Below, piece by piece: positions 8,311 through 16,553 of a DNA stretch of 64,000 bases. The DNA is taken from contig CANLSH010000016.1 of NCBI GenBank assembly GCA_947493705.1, positions 1 through 64,000 of the forward strand, written 5' to 3'. A program made the translations under genes and the position numbers. The DNA comes from an uncultured Arachnia sp. Lineage in GTDB: Bacteria > Actinomycetota > Actinomycetes > Propionibacteriales > Propionibacteriaceae. The number at the start of each line of letters is the position of its first letter. Position 1 is the stretch's first letter. The notes under the pieces are model-generated. The model made no database searches and had not been told where the DNA came from. It worked only from the letters and a program-made list of their open reading frames with translations.

Positions 8311-10830
8311 TCACTGCTTGGGAGTGCCCAGCTCCACACCACGGTTCACCACGATCTCCTCAATCTCCTCATCAATCCGCATGCCGTAGAACGAGCGATG
8401 AACAAAGAAGGCTGAGATCAGGAAGAACACCACGGCCAGTCCTCCGGTGAGGAGTGGGCCGCTCTGTGCTGTCAGTTCGACGGCGAGGGCCACGGCCAGC
8501 AACCCGAACAGGGTTGTGAACTTGATCACCGGGTTCAGGGCCACGCTTGAAGTGTCCTTGTACGGATCTCCGACGGTGTCGCCAACGATGGTGGCCTCGT
8601 GCAGGGGAGTGCCCTTGGCATCGAGATCCACCTCCACGAGCTTCTTCGCGTTGTCCCAGGCTCCACCGGCATTGGCCATGAAGATGGCCTGGTACAACCC
8701 GAACAGGGCCATGGAGATCAGGTAGCCGATGAACAGGAACGGCTCCACGAACGCGAACGCCAACGTGGCGAAGAAGATGCCCAAGAAGATGTTGAGCATC
8801 CCCTTTTGTGCGTACTGGGTACAGATCTCCACCACCTTGTTGGAATCCTCCTCACTGGCGCGAGAGGTGCCGTCAAGTTTGATGTGTTCGCCGATGTATT
8901 CCACGGCCCGGTACGCGCCGGTGGTGACGGCCTGGATGGAGGCCCCTGTGAACCAGTAGATGACGGCGCCGCCGAGCAGCAGACCCAGCAGGAACGGGGC
9001 GTGCAGCAATGACAGATTCTCGACGTTCTCCGTCAACCTGTTCGTGAGACTGATCATGATGGAGAAGATCATGGTCGTGGCACCCACCACGGCAGTTCCG
9101 ATGAGCACCGGCTTCGCGGTGGCCTTGAACGTGTTGCCGGCGCCGTCATTGGCTTCCAGCAGATACTTCGCCTGTGGGAAGTCGGGACGGATGCCGAAAT
9201 CGCGTTCCAGCTCCTCGTCGATGCCGGCCATGTCCTCAATGGTGGAGAGCTCGAAGACGGATTGGGCATTGTCGGTGACGGGACCGTAGGAGTCGACGGC
9301 GATGGTCACTGGACCCATGCCGAGGAACCCGAACGCCACGAGACCGAATGCGAACACCGCAGGGGCGATCATGACCTCGCCCAGGCCCAGGGTGGAAATC
9401 CAGTAGGAGATGGCCATGAGGCCGGTGATGGCCATGCCGATCCAGTAGGCGGAGAAGTTGCCGCTCACAAGCCCCGAGAGGATGCCCAACGAGGCGCCGC
9501 CCTTGTTGGAGGAGACCACCACCTCGCGGGTGTGCTTGGAGTTCGTGGACGTGAAGACCTTCACCAGTTCCGGGATCAGCGCTCCGGCGAGAGTGCCACA
9601 GCTGACGATGAGCGAGAGTTTCCACCAGAGGCCGTCACCAAGGTCACCAATGAGCAGGATCGAGGTGAGGAATGTCGTGACGATGCACACCACTGATGTG
9701 ATCCAGACCAGAGACGTCAGCGGATCCTCAAAGTCCATCTCAGCGGCGTCGGCGTACTTTGCCTTGGCCAGGGCGCCGTTGATGAAGTACGAAATGCCGG
9801 AGGCCACCAACATCACGGCCCGGATGACGAACAGCCATACGAGCAGCTGTACCTGAACGGTCATGTCCTCCACGCCGAGCAATATGAAGGTGATGAGCGC
9901 GACGCCGGTGACGCCGTAGGTCTCAAAACCATCCGCCGATGGCCCGACGGAGTCGCCGGCGTTGTCCCCGGTGCAGTCGGCGATGACGCCCGGGTTGCGG
10001 GCATCGTCCTCCTTGATGCCGAAGGCGATCTTCATGAGGTCGGCGCCGATGTCCGCGATCTTGGTGAAGATACCGCCCGCGATGCGCAGCACGGACGCAC
10101 CCAGCGACTCACCAATGGCGAAACCGATGAAGCTGGCGCCGGCCACTTCGCCGGGCAGGAACACCATGATGACGAGCATCATCGCCAGTTCCACGGAGAT
10201 CAGCACCATGCCGATGCTCATGCCGGCTCGCAAGGGGATGTCGTGGCACGGGTACGGCTTGCCGGCCATCGCGGCGTGCGAGGTGCGGGAGTTCGCGAAC
10301 GTGTTGATGCGGATGCCGTACCAGGCCACCGCGAAGGAGCCGCCCATGCCAATGAGTGAGAACAACACGACGATGGCTGTACGGCCAATGCCGATCTGCT
10401 CCAGGAACAGGTAGTAGATGACGATGATCGCGGCGATGAACGCCCACAGCAGCAGCAGGAACTTACCCTGCTGCTTCAGGTATGTCTTGCAGGTGCTGTA
10501 GATCAGTTCGGAGATCTCGCGCATCGACTGGTGTACGGGCAGTTTGTTGAGCTGTCGGTACGTCATGATGCCGAACAGCAGGCCCAGCGCACACACGATC
10601 AGACCGAGACCCAGCAGCACGTCGCCGGGGAGTCCGAGGAAATCGACGGCTCCGAGATCGGGGAGCTGGAGATTGGCCTCCCCCGTCGCTTCCTCGTTGC
10701 CGGGTTCCCGTGTCGTTGTCGCACAGGATGCCAGCGCAATCGCGCCGCCGAGTGCCACCGCCACCATGGCCCAACGCGGTCGCCGTCGAGTGCTCGCTGT
10801 CTGCTCGTAGGCCAGCGGTGTCACGCCCAT
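8311..10830 (-). CDS. hppA: Membrane-bound H+-translocating pyrophosphatase
   Basis: 839 aa from ATG 10830, with AAGGAG 9 bp upstream. It couples PPi hydrolysis to ion pumping across the membrane. About 16 hydrophobic segments are seen. Catalytic motifs include ADIGADLMK, GDNAGDSVGPSADGFE, NAGGAWDNAKK and GDTVGDPYKDTS. The segment GNTFKATAK carries Lys where K+-independent enzymes have it and K+-dependent ones have Ala; the residue three further on is Ala, not the usual Thr. GADLMKIAFGIKEDDARNPG resembles, from memory, the divergent clade known from Chlorobium and Cellulomonas. Unusually, the N-terminus has a signal-like stretch ending LASC (about residues 19-37), like a lipobox, before the first pump helix. 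The PPDK in this window also works with PPi. Confidence 0.93.
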   Translation of the reverse strand: MGVTPLAYEQTASTRRRPRWAMVAVALGGAIALASCATTTREPGNEEATGEANLQLPDLGAVDFLGLPGDVLLGLGLIVCALGLLFGIMTYRQLNKLPVHQSMREISELIYSTCKTYLKQQGKFLLLLWAFIAAIIVIYYLFLEQIGIGRTAIVVLFSLIGMGGSFAVAWYGIRINTFANSRTSHAAMAGKPYPCHDIPLRAGMSIGMVLISVELAMMLVIMVFLPGEVAGASFIGFAIGESLGASVLRIAGGIFTKIADIGADLMKIAFGIKEDDARNPGVIADCTGDNAGDSVGPSADGFETYGVTGVALITFILLGVEDMTVQVQLLVWLFVIRAVMLVASGISYFINGALAKAKYADAAEMDFEDPLTSLVWITSVVCIVTTFLTSILLIGDLGDGLWWKLSLIVSCGTLAGALIPELVKVFTSTNSKHTREVVVSSNKGGASLGILSGLVSGNFSAYWIGMAITGLMAISYWISTLGLGEVMIAPAVFAFGLVAFGFLGMGPVTIAVDSYGPVTDNAQSVFELSTIEDMAGIDEELERDFGIRPDFPQAKYLLEANDGAGNTFKATAKPVLIGTAVVGATTMIFSIMISLTNRLTENVENLSLLHAPFLLGLLLGGAVIYWFTGASIQAVTTGAYRAVEYIGEHIKLDGTSRASEEDSNKVVEICTQYAQKGMLNIFLGIFFATLAFAFVEPFLFIGYLISMALFGLYQAIFMANAGGAWDNAKKLVEVDLDAKGTPLHEATIVGDTVGDPYKDTSSVALNPVIKFTTLFGLLAVALAVELTAQSGPLLTGGLAVVFFLISAFFVHRSFYGMRIDEEIEEIVVNRGVELGTPKQ

Positions 10831-11266
10831 CGTGTTCACTCCTTGGAGGTCCACCGACGGCGCCATCGCCGCCCGTTGGCCACGATGCTACGCCTGGCGG
10901 TTTGCGCGCATTGAGCGGGGTGGGACTTTCGGAACCACTGATCAATCATGTTTTGGCTGCGGCGCACCGGATCGGGCGATCTGGTGCCCCCACATCTGGA
11001 TATGGACATCCAGTACACGCACCAGATGCAAGTGACACCATCTCATCCCGCCCGGCCAAGTCCTCGCCGAGAACAGCATTGATCAGTGGTTCCTTTTTGT
11101 TCGCGACACGCGACGAAGCCAGGATCAGTGTGACGTTGTCTGGGATTCTGACTATCCCGGAAATGATACTGTGTCAATACAGAACAGGGGGTTAGGTGCT
11201 TTTTCAACACGGAATTCCAACTCGTCGTTTGTGGACTGGTGTCGGCGGACAGGGGAGGTCGAACCA
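10831..11266. other. 436-bp intergenic region between hppA and the GntR gene
   Basis: No convincing gene is seen. It must hold the divergent promoters of hppA and the small GntR regulator. It contains a nested inverted repeat (10981-11025, listed separately) and a short CTGT-N6-ACAG element at 11169-11182, about 85 bp before the GntR start, which could be an operator. AAGGAG for hppA is at 10839-10844 (reverse strand). No clear sigma-70-type hexamer pair could be assigned. Confidence 0.5.
10981..11025. promoter_or_regulatory. Nested inverted repeat upstream of hppA
   Basis: CTGGTG (10981-10986) pairs with CACCAG (11020-11025), and inside them CTGGAT (10996-11001) pairs with ATCCAG (11008-11013). 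It lies about 150-195 bp upstream of hppA. It could be an operator pair or an RNA hairpin in the hppA leader. Confidence 0.35.
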
Positions 11267-11617
11267 GTGATCCTCAGCATTGAGTCCGGCTCCTCGACGC
11301 CGCCCTTCGAACAATTGCGCCAACAGATCGTCGCCCAGGTCTCATCGGGAGACCTTCAACCGGGCAACAGATTGCCCACAGTTCGTCGACTCGCCGCAGA
11401 TCTCGGGATCGCTCCGAACACTGTGGCCCGCGCGTACCGGGAACTGGAGACCGAAGGAGTTCTGGAGGGGAGGGGGCGCGCAGGCACCTTCGTGTCCGAC
11501 GACGATGCCAACAATGCCGCCAAGGTCGCCGCTCGCGCCTATGTCGACGCAGTACGTTCTCTGGGGCTCAATGCCACGGACGCAGTGGCACTTGTCCAAC
11601 AAACAATGAGGGCCTGA
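11267..11617 (+). CDS. Small GntR-family regulator (YtrA type)
   Basis: 116 aa from GTG 11267, chosen for AGGGGAGGT 7 bp upstream; the frame is open to 11171. The winged-helix domain spans residues 10-75: PPFEQLRQQIVAQVSSGDLQ, then the recognition helix region LAADLGIAPNTVARAYRELE and the wing GVLEGRGRAGTFVS. The C-terminal tail is only about 40 residues, too short for an FCD or UTRA effector domain, which fits the YtrA subfamily. Such regulators usually control adjacent ABC transporter or membrane-protein genes, but none follows on this strand. The divergent hppA is the closest candidate target. Target and effector are unknown. Confidence 0.88.
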   Translation: MILSIESGSSTPPFEQLRQQIVAQVSSGDLQPGNRLPTVRRLAADLGIAPNTVARAYRELETEGVLEGRGRAGTFVSDDDANNAAKVAARAYVDAVRSLGLNATDAVALVQQTMRA

Positions 11618-11667
11618 GCGTCGCGCGGGGCTGTCTCGCCCGGTTGCTGGCGTGAGTCTTTGATGGA

Positions 11668-12924
11668 CTACTTGCGAAAGAACCGTCGGAACTTTGTCGC
11701 TCGTTTGCCTCTATCAGCAACGGACTTGGCAGCGGTCCCAACGGGAAGAGAGATGCGGCGACGTTGGTCCCGCTGTTTGCGCAGGGAGGCTCGATCCTCC
11801 AATCTCAGTGGCTCAATGGCCTGACGCACGGCAACCAGAATCGAGCCGCGCAAAAGCCACAACGAAGTCTCATCCCGGGGATCCACCATCAGTAGATCCG
11901 TCAGAATGGCCATGGCTTCGCCGCTGGCCTCAATGCTGGTTGTGAGGCTCCTGTCGATTTCGTCGCCGGCCCCCTCGGCGTCGGCCTCCACGAGTGCACC
12001 GAAGCCCTCAACCGAATCCGCAACGTGTTCCAGCAGGACCGCGAAAGCCGCTCGGACATCGTCGCCGTACCCGTCATCCAGAGTGCTGGTCTCCGGCGCC
12101 TCCTTGTGCATCAGGAAGTAGAGGCCTCGCACCGCATACAAGGAACGGTCCAACGCATCGAGTCCGCTGCGCAGGATCGGTTCCACCCGAGGCGCGCTGA
12201 GCGACCGGGTGTTGAGGTGACGCAACTCCTCGATGGTGGTGACCGAAACATGTGCTTCGCGAGCGAGTGCCGAGATGTCGCGCACCTTGTCCAACCAGCT
12301 CTGCACCTCGCCCCGGGTGATGGGGCGCTGCATCATGGACCACCCCGCCTCACGAAGGGACTCCGCTTCACCGCGGGCGACGGCACATACCTGTCGCACG
12401 GCGGTGTCGATTGGCAGACGCGGGGGCAGGAGCAGGTTGAACGACATCCCGACGCCGGCCCCGATGAGCGTCGTCAGCACCCGGATCTCGGCCCCGATGC
12501 CCTGACCGCCGACGGCGAGGATCAGCATCGCGCTGATTGGTGTCTCCAAAGCCTGGTCACCCAGGCGCAGAACAGCGGCGAGGACCAGCGACACTGAGAT
12601 CGCCATGGCCAGGGACCACCAGGTCAGCCCCACCCAGGATGAGACCCCGATGGCCACGAGCACTCCGGTGACCACGGCACCGACGCGTACGACACCCATC
12701 TTGAGTGATGATCGGGCCGACGACTGGGTCACCAGCAGGGCGGTCAGTGAACAGGTCAGGTCCACGGGGCCGGGTATCAGCCAGATGGTGATCAGGTAGG
12801 ACAGTACGGCGGCGGCGGTGAGTCGGGCGACTGAAATCAGTATCACCTTGGGCGGCTGCTGCAGGCTGAAGCGCTGCCGCACCATGCCGGGGAGGGACGC
12901 GATTGAGTCTGTGATCCCACTCAC
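11668..12924 (-). CDS. FUSC family (aromatic acid exporter-like) membrane protein
   Basis: 418 aa from GTG 12924, preceded by GGAGG with 7-bp spacing; an upstream start at 12966 is less likely. Residues 25-165 hold about five or six hydrophobic segments typical of FUSC/ArAE N-terminal domains (VARLTAAAVLSYLITIWL, LTALLVTQSSARSSLKMG). The remaining 250 residues are a soluble, largely helical cytoplasmic domain with a very basic tail. FUSC proteins are linked with export of aromatic acids, but many actinobacterial members lack a known substrate. It is convergent with the GntR gene. A hairpin lies just upstream of its ribosome site. Confidence 0.83.
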   Translation of the reverse strand: MSGITDSIASLPGMVRQRFSLQQPPKVILISVARLTAAAVLSYLITIWLIPGPVDLTCSLTALLVTQSSARSSLKMGVVRVGAVVTGVLVAIGVSSWVGLTWWSLAMAISVSLVLAAVLRLGDQALETPISAMLILAVGGQGIGAEIRVLTTLIGAGVGMSFNLLLPPRLPIDTAVRQVCAVARGEAESLREAGWSMMQRPITRGEVQSWLDKVRDISALAREAHVSVTTIEELRHLNTRSLSAPRVEPILRSGLDALDRSLYAVRGLYFLMHKEAPETSTLDDGYGDDVRAAFAVLLEHVADSVEGFGALVEADAEGAGDEIDRSLTTSIEASGEAMAILTDLLMVDPRDETSLWLLRGSILVAVRQAIEPLRLEDRASLRKQRDQRRRISLPVGTAAKSVADRGKRATKFRRFFRK

Positions 12925-12942
12925 GACAAACCTCCGTTCGGT

Positions 12943-12975
12943 GGGCCGCGCTCTGAAACGCTGCAAGCGCGGCCC
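12943..12975 (-). terminator. GC-rich hairpin between the DinB-like and FUSC genes
   Basis: A perfect 10-bp stem, GGGCCGCGCT (12943-12952) with AGCGCGGCCC (12966-12975), and a 13-nt loop. It lies 82 bp after the stop of the DinB-like gene and 18 bp before the FUSC start codon, immediately 5' of its ribosome site. It could end the upstream transcript or act as a leader hairpin for the FUSC gene. No T-run is present. Confidence 0.5.
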
Positions 12976-13056
12976 TCCGTGTGGGCGACCGCAATCACAG
13001 CATACGGACGGCGCAGCGGTCAGTGACTGATCATGGCAAGCTCACCCGTCGTGTCA

Positions 13057-13680
13057 TCAGGTGGTGCACCGACTCCTCAGGAGCTCGACGCCCTCACCGA
13101 TCAGCTCGTCACAGAAGGCTGCGCGTCCGGCCATTGCCATGATGAGCGCCAGCGTCGTGCCAGCTACCATCATGCCGTCGCCCGCGCAGAAGTCCTCATC
13201 CGTGGACTCCAGTCGCAGGCCCTCTACCGCACGCTGGCTCGGCACAGCAAAGTCCTTGCTGACGTAGAACCGCGCCACCTCCACGAGAGCCTCGCGCCGG
13301 GGAGCTGTGGAAACGCTGAGGGGTCGACGGATGTCGGCTGAGTGCACGATGACTTCTCCCAGCCACGCGGCGGTTGGACCCATCGGGGCGATCGTGCTGG
13401 GGATGAGGCGCCGGAACTCAGCGAGAGTGGCAGCGGGGGAGTCGCCCAGATGCTCCTCGAGGCGCCGCTGGTTGTGCAGATCGAAGTCGAACCCGGCGCC
13501 CAGGACGCTGCCGAACCAGCGAAGGCGCCCAACACTGGCTGCGGCGCTGAGGTGCGCGACGACCTCCCGGACACTCCACTTTCCGCACAGCGAAGGCATT
13601 GCCCATTGGACCTCATCGAGTGTCTCGAGATCCTCGGCAAGCGCTGCCCGCTCTGCGTGGATCATGGTCCACATCTCCAT
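13057..13680 (-). CDS. Maleylpyruvate isomerase/DinB-fold family protein
   Basis: 207 aa from ATG 13680, the second of two starts (the other is 13710), with GAAGGGA upstream. The protein shows the helical-bundle pattern of the mycothiol-dependent maleylpyruvate isomerase N-terminal domain (TIGR03083-like): an N-terminal helix HAERAALAEDLETL, SLCGKWSVREVVAHL with the first metal-ligand histidine, and WLGEVIVHSADIRRPL with the second. The third ligand is not obvious. Members act as thiol-dependent isomerases or transferases in mycothiol producers, and many are uncharacterised. It stands alone, divergent from the oxygenase gene. Confidence 0.8.
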   Translation of the reverse strand: MEMWTMIHAERAALAEDLETLDEVQWAMPSLCGKWSVREVVAHLSAAASVGRLRWFGSVLGAGFDFDLHNQRRLEEHLGDSPAATLAEFRRLIPSTIAPMGPTAAWLGEVIVHSADIRRPLSVSTAPRREALVEVARFYVSKDFAVPSQRAVEGLRLESTDEDFCAGDGMMVAGTTLALIMAMAGRAAFCDELIGEGVELLRSRCTT

Positions 13681-13854
13681 GGGTGGTCCCTTCGTTGAAC
13701 TGAGTATCACGCATCCGAGCCGTCAGATGCGGCGATGCCGGTTTATACCGCGACCTATACCCCCTGATGTCGACCAGCGACAGTGCTACAACATCTGTGC
13801 CCGAAGCCGACGACAAATGTTGTCGTGGGTCTACCCGCTCATACAGTCATTCCC

Positions 13855-16122
13855 ATGGGCACGACAGCAGGCGAACGTTTGGCACATTTGCTCGAAGGGG
13901 ATCAGGAAGCAGCATCGGGCACAGCCATGCTCCATCTGCCGGGAGACGCCCTCGCTTTGCACGTGGCGGACGTCGGTCCCGTTATGCTTCCGGTGCGGGC
14001 GGCCCAAGCGAAACGCCTGATCGCCGTGGCCCGCCCAGCCCGGTTCGGCCACGGCGAGGAGACACTGAGCGACTCGTCCGTCCGCGACACATGGGAGCTC
14101 ACTCCGGACCAGGTCACTCTCGAAGGCGCGAGCTGGGACGCACATCTCGACGCGGCCCTGACGCACTTCCGCGACGATCTCGGCCTCCCCGCGAGCTCGC
14201 GGCTCCGCGGTGAACTGCACTCGATGCTCGTCTACGGCAAGGGGCAGTTCTTCCTCCCCCACCAGGACTCCGAGAAGCACGACGACATGGTCGCAACCCT
14301 GGTGGTGTCACTGCCGGCGGTTCACAGTGGTGGCGAGCTCATCGTCGATGACGGCGGCATCGAACAGATCTATTGCGGTTCGCGCGACGATCTCGTCCTT
14401 GTCGCGTTCTACGCCGACCGCCGACACGAGGTCAAACCGGTCCGGTCGGGCTATCGAGTCACGCTGACCTTCAACCTCATGCTCACCGGCCCAACGCAGA
14501 CCTCCGACGCCGGTCCGGTCGAACAAGCCGCTCGCCTGCTGAGGGAGCACTTCACAACGCGGATGAGCAGCCCGTACGGCGGCCGCGATCTCGGTGAGCC
14601 GACGCGTCTGGCCTTCCTGCTGGACCACGAGTACACACAGGCGGGGCTGAGGTCCAACCATTTCAAGGGCGCCGACGCCGGACGGGTGGCGGTGCTCCGG
14701 GCAGCAGCCGAACACGCCGACTGCGAGATGGTATTCGCCCTCGCCGAGATCAAGGAGACCTGGGACGCGATACCGGGTGGGGAGCCGTGGGGGTATCGCG
14801 GGTACGACGATCCGGACGATGAGTACGACGATCCAGACCATGACCCCGACGACGAAAGCGCCTACGACCTCAACGAACGGATCGACGGCGAGATCACGCT
14901 CGGCTGGTGGATTTCCGCCGGTGGCTCCGGCGCGGAGACCATCAACCTCCCCTTGGGCGACCACGAGGTCTGCGCGGTCACGCCCTCGCACTCGCTGACG
15001 CCGTACAACTCCGAGTACGAGGGCTACATGGGCAACTACGGCAACACCGTCGACCGGTGGTATCGCCGGGCCGCGGTGGTGATGTGGCCCAAGGAGAAGT
15101 CCTTCGCGGCGCGCGCCGAGGCAGGATCGGTGTGGGGGCTGCAGACGTTGCTCAAGCAAATCGATGCAGGCGATCTTGAGAGCGCCCGCTCCAACGCCGC
15201 ATCGCTGGAGCCGTTCTGGCGTCACGTCGAGGCACAGGCACTCGCGCCTGCTCTGGAGGTCGCGGCGGGTTTGGATGACCCGATGGCCGCGAGCGTGGTG
15301 CTGGCGCCGTTTCGTCTGGAGATACTGACAGCCGAGCACGCCGCACTCCTGGCGGCGGTTGCCCGGGTGTACGGCGACCCGTGGGTGCAGAATCTCATCG
15401 ACAGCTGGGACTCCGCACGCCGATTCGTGGGAACGGAGCGGAACATCTGGGTCGGCGACTCCTTGCTGCCGCTGTCGCAGGCCTTGCGCGAGAGCGACGC
15501 GGCCTCCTCGGCTGACCATGTGGGTGACCGTGTCTGGCGGTGGCTGTCGGCTCGGCTCGACACCTGGATCTCCGACGATCACACTGAGCGACGCCGCTCG
15601 AACCTGGCCGAGCTCGGCAAGCCTCTGGCACGGTTGTTGGAGGCAGTCTCTGACGAGAGCTGCGCGAGTATCGCCAGGACGCTTCGAGCCGCGGACGACA
15701 ATGTCGTCGAGTTGCTGGTTCCGGCTCTGCGCGAGCAGCAACCGCCGTCGAGGACCGCGGTCGTCGCCGTCGCCCAGGACTGTCGCGACCGGTTGACCCG
15801 ACTCCTCGACACTCCAGCACGAGCTGAGGACGACTGGTCCATCGAATGGACCGGCTGCGGTTGCCGGGAATGTGCCCGGCTGGAGGGGTTTCTGGGATCT
15901 GAATCCGAACGCACCCACGAGTGGCCGCTGGCCAAAGCCGGTCGTCAACACGTGCACCGAAAGATCGACGACGCCGGCCTACCCGTCCGGCACGCCACCC
16001 GGCGCAAGGGCAGCCCGTACACGCTCATCTTGGAGAAGACCAAGGCACTGTTCCAGCAGGACCGGGAAACCCGTCGGCAGGCGAAGCGCGACTTGGACTG
16101 GGTGGTGTCGGCCTTCTTGTGA
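13855..16122 (+). CDS. Large 2OG-Fe(II) oxygenase-domain protein
   Basis: 755 aa from ATG 13855; GTG 13783 is an in-frame alternative, and neither has a clear ribosome site. Residues 110-210 form a prolyl-4-hydroxylase-like double-stranded beta helix: the iron ligands are HxD (His136, Asp138 in FFLPHQDSEKHDD) and a distal His191, and Arg201 would bind 2-oxoglutarate. An acidic, Asp-rich stretch lies around 315-345. The C-terminal 400 residues are mostly helical and match no family I recognise, but include a CGCREC cysteine cluster near residue 670 and a basic end. The protein is much longer than ordinary hydroxylases. The substrate is unknown; a protein or nucleic-acid target is possible. It borders the accessory stretch to its right. 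Confidence 0.78.
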   Translation: MGTTAGERLAHLLEGDQEAASGTAMLHLPGDALALHVADVGPVMLPVRAAQAKRLIAVARPARFGHGEETLSDSSVRDTWELTPDQVTLEGASWDAHLDAALTHFRDDLGLPASSRLRGELHSMLVYGKGQFFLPHQDSEKHDDMVATLVVSLPAVHSGGELIVDDGGIEQIYCGSRDDLVLVAFYADRRHEVKPVRSGYRVTLTFNLMLTGPTQTSDAGPVEQAARLLREHFTTRMSSPYGGRDLGEPTRLAFLLDHEYTQAGLRSNHFKGADAGRVAVLRAAAEHADCEMVFALAEIKETWDAIPGGEPWGYRGYDDPDDEYDDPDHDPDDESAYDLNERIDGEITLGWWISAGGSGAETINLPLGDHEVCAVTPSHSLTPYNSEYEGYMGNYGNTVDRWYRRAAVVMWPKEKSFAARAEAGSVWGLQTLLKQIDAGDLESARSNAASLEPFWRHVEAQALAPALEVAAGLDDPMAASVVLAPFRLEILTAEHAALLAAVARVYGDPWVQNLIDSWDSARRFVGTERNIWVGDSLLPLSQALRESDAASSADHVGDRVWRWLSARLDTWISDDHTERRRSNLAELGKPLARLLEAVSDESCASIARTLRAADDNVVELLVPALREQQPPSRTAVVAVAQDCRDRLTRLLDTPARAEDDWSIEWTGCGCRECARLEGFLGSESERTHEWPLAKAGRQHVHRKIDDAGLPVRHATRRKGSPYTLILEKTKALFQQDRETRRQAKRDLDWVVSAFL

Positions 16123-16216
16123 GGCACTTGCGACCAGTCCGTAAGCGGTCCAGAGCGTCGAGCCAACTACGCAGGATCGGCGCGATCAGAACGTCTTGCA
16201 CCTAGGACGCTGCAAG

Positions 16217-16246
16217 GGTACTTTGGTACTTCGACGAAGGGGTACT
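16217..16246 (+). promoter_or_regulatory. Triple GGTACT repeat upstream of the RHH gene
   Basis: GGTACT occurs at 16217-16222, 16225-16230 and 16241-16246, starts 8 and 16 bp apart, each with a GTAC core. The array ends 6 bp before the start codon of the ribbon-helix-helix gene. The phasing and position fit cooperative binding and autorepression by an RHH dimer chain. Confidence 0.55.
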
Positions 16247-16252
16247 AGCATC

Positions 16253-16513
16253 ATGGCCGCTGTGACCGCACCAATCAAAGTTGACGCTGAAACCGACCGA
16301 CTCATTGCCAACGCAGCGCATTTTCTTCAGCGTTCGAAGAAGAGCGTCGTTGATATTGCTGTTCGTGAGTACGTGGAGAACCATCGAGCAGAGATTCAAG
16401 AGGCTGCCCTCGAGGCGCTTCGCTCGCTCGACGGGTCCACGAAGAGCGCCGTTTCCCTCGTTTCAGGGATGAGCTCCGACGAGCTCGAAGATCTTGGCGG
16501 TTTCGACGAGTGA
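16253..16513 (+). CDS. Ribbon-helix-helix antitoxin-like protein
   Basis: 86 aa from ATG 16253. The N-terminal 50 residues fit an RHH DNA-binding fold: a basic beta strand (APIKVDAETDRLIANAA), helix A and helix B (RSKKSVVDIAVREYVENH). The C-terminal half is acidic (MSSDELEDLGGFDE), as in antitoxins whose tail binds the toxin. However, no toxin gene of normal size follows; the next gene is a helicase chimera. It is therefore an orphan antitoxin or a lone regulator, possibly left after the deletion that produced the chimera. The GGTACT array upstream suggests autoregulation. Confidence 0.8.
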   Translation: MAAVTAPIKVDAETDRLIANAAHFLQRSKKSVVDIAVREYVENHRAEIQEAALEALRSLDGSTKSAVSLVSGMSSDELEDLGGFDE

Positions 16514-16519
16514 GCTCAG

Positions 16520-16535
16520 GGCTCAGAACTGAGCC
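16520..16535. promoter_or_regulatory. 7-bp inverted repeat with 2-nt centre
   Basis: GGCTCAG (16520-16526), AA, CTGAGCC (16529-16535). It sits 6 bp after the RHH stop and 18 bp before the helicase-chimera start. It could be a protein-binding site, a weak terminator, or a scar of the rearrangement. Confidence 0.35.
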
Positions 16536-16553
16536 GTGTGATCGGGGGACTTC

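Noticed and set aside
14308..15957. 549-aa antisense open frame over the oxygenase gene
   Set aside because: It lies fully inside the 2OG-Fe(II) oxygenase gene on the opposite strand; its composition is that of a high-GC shadow frame and no domain is visible.
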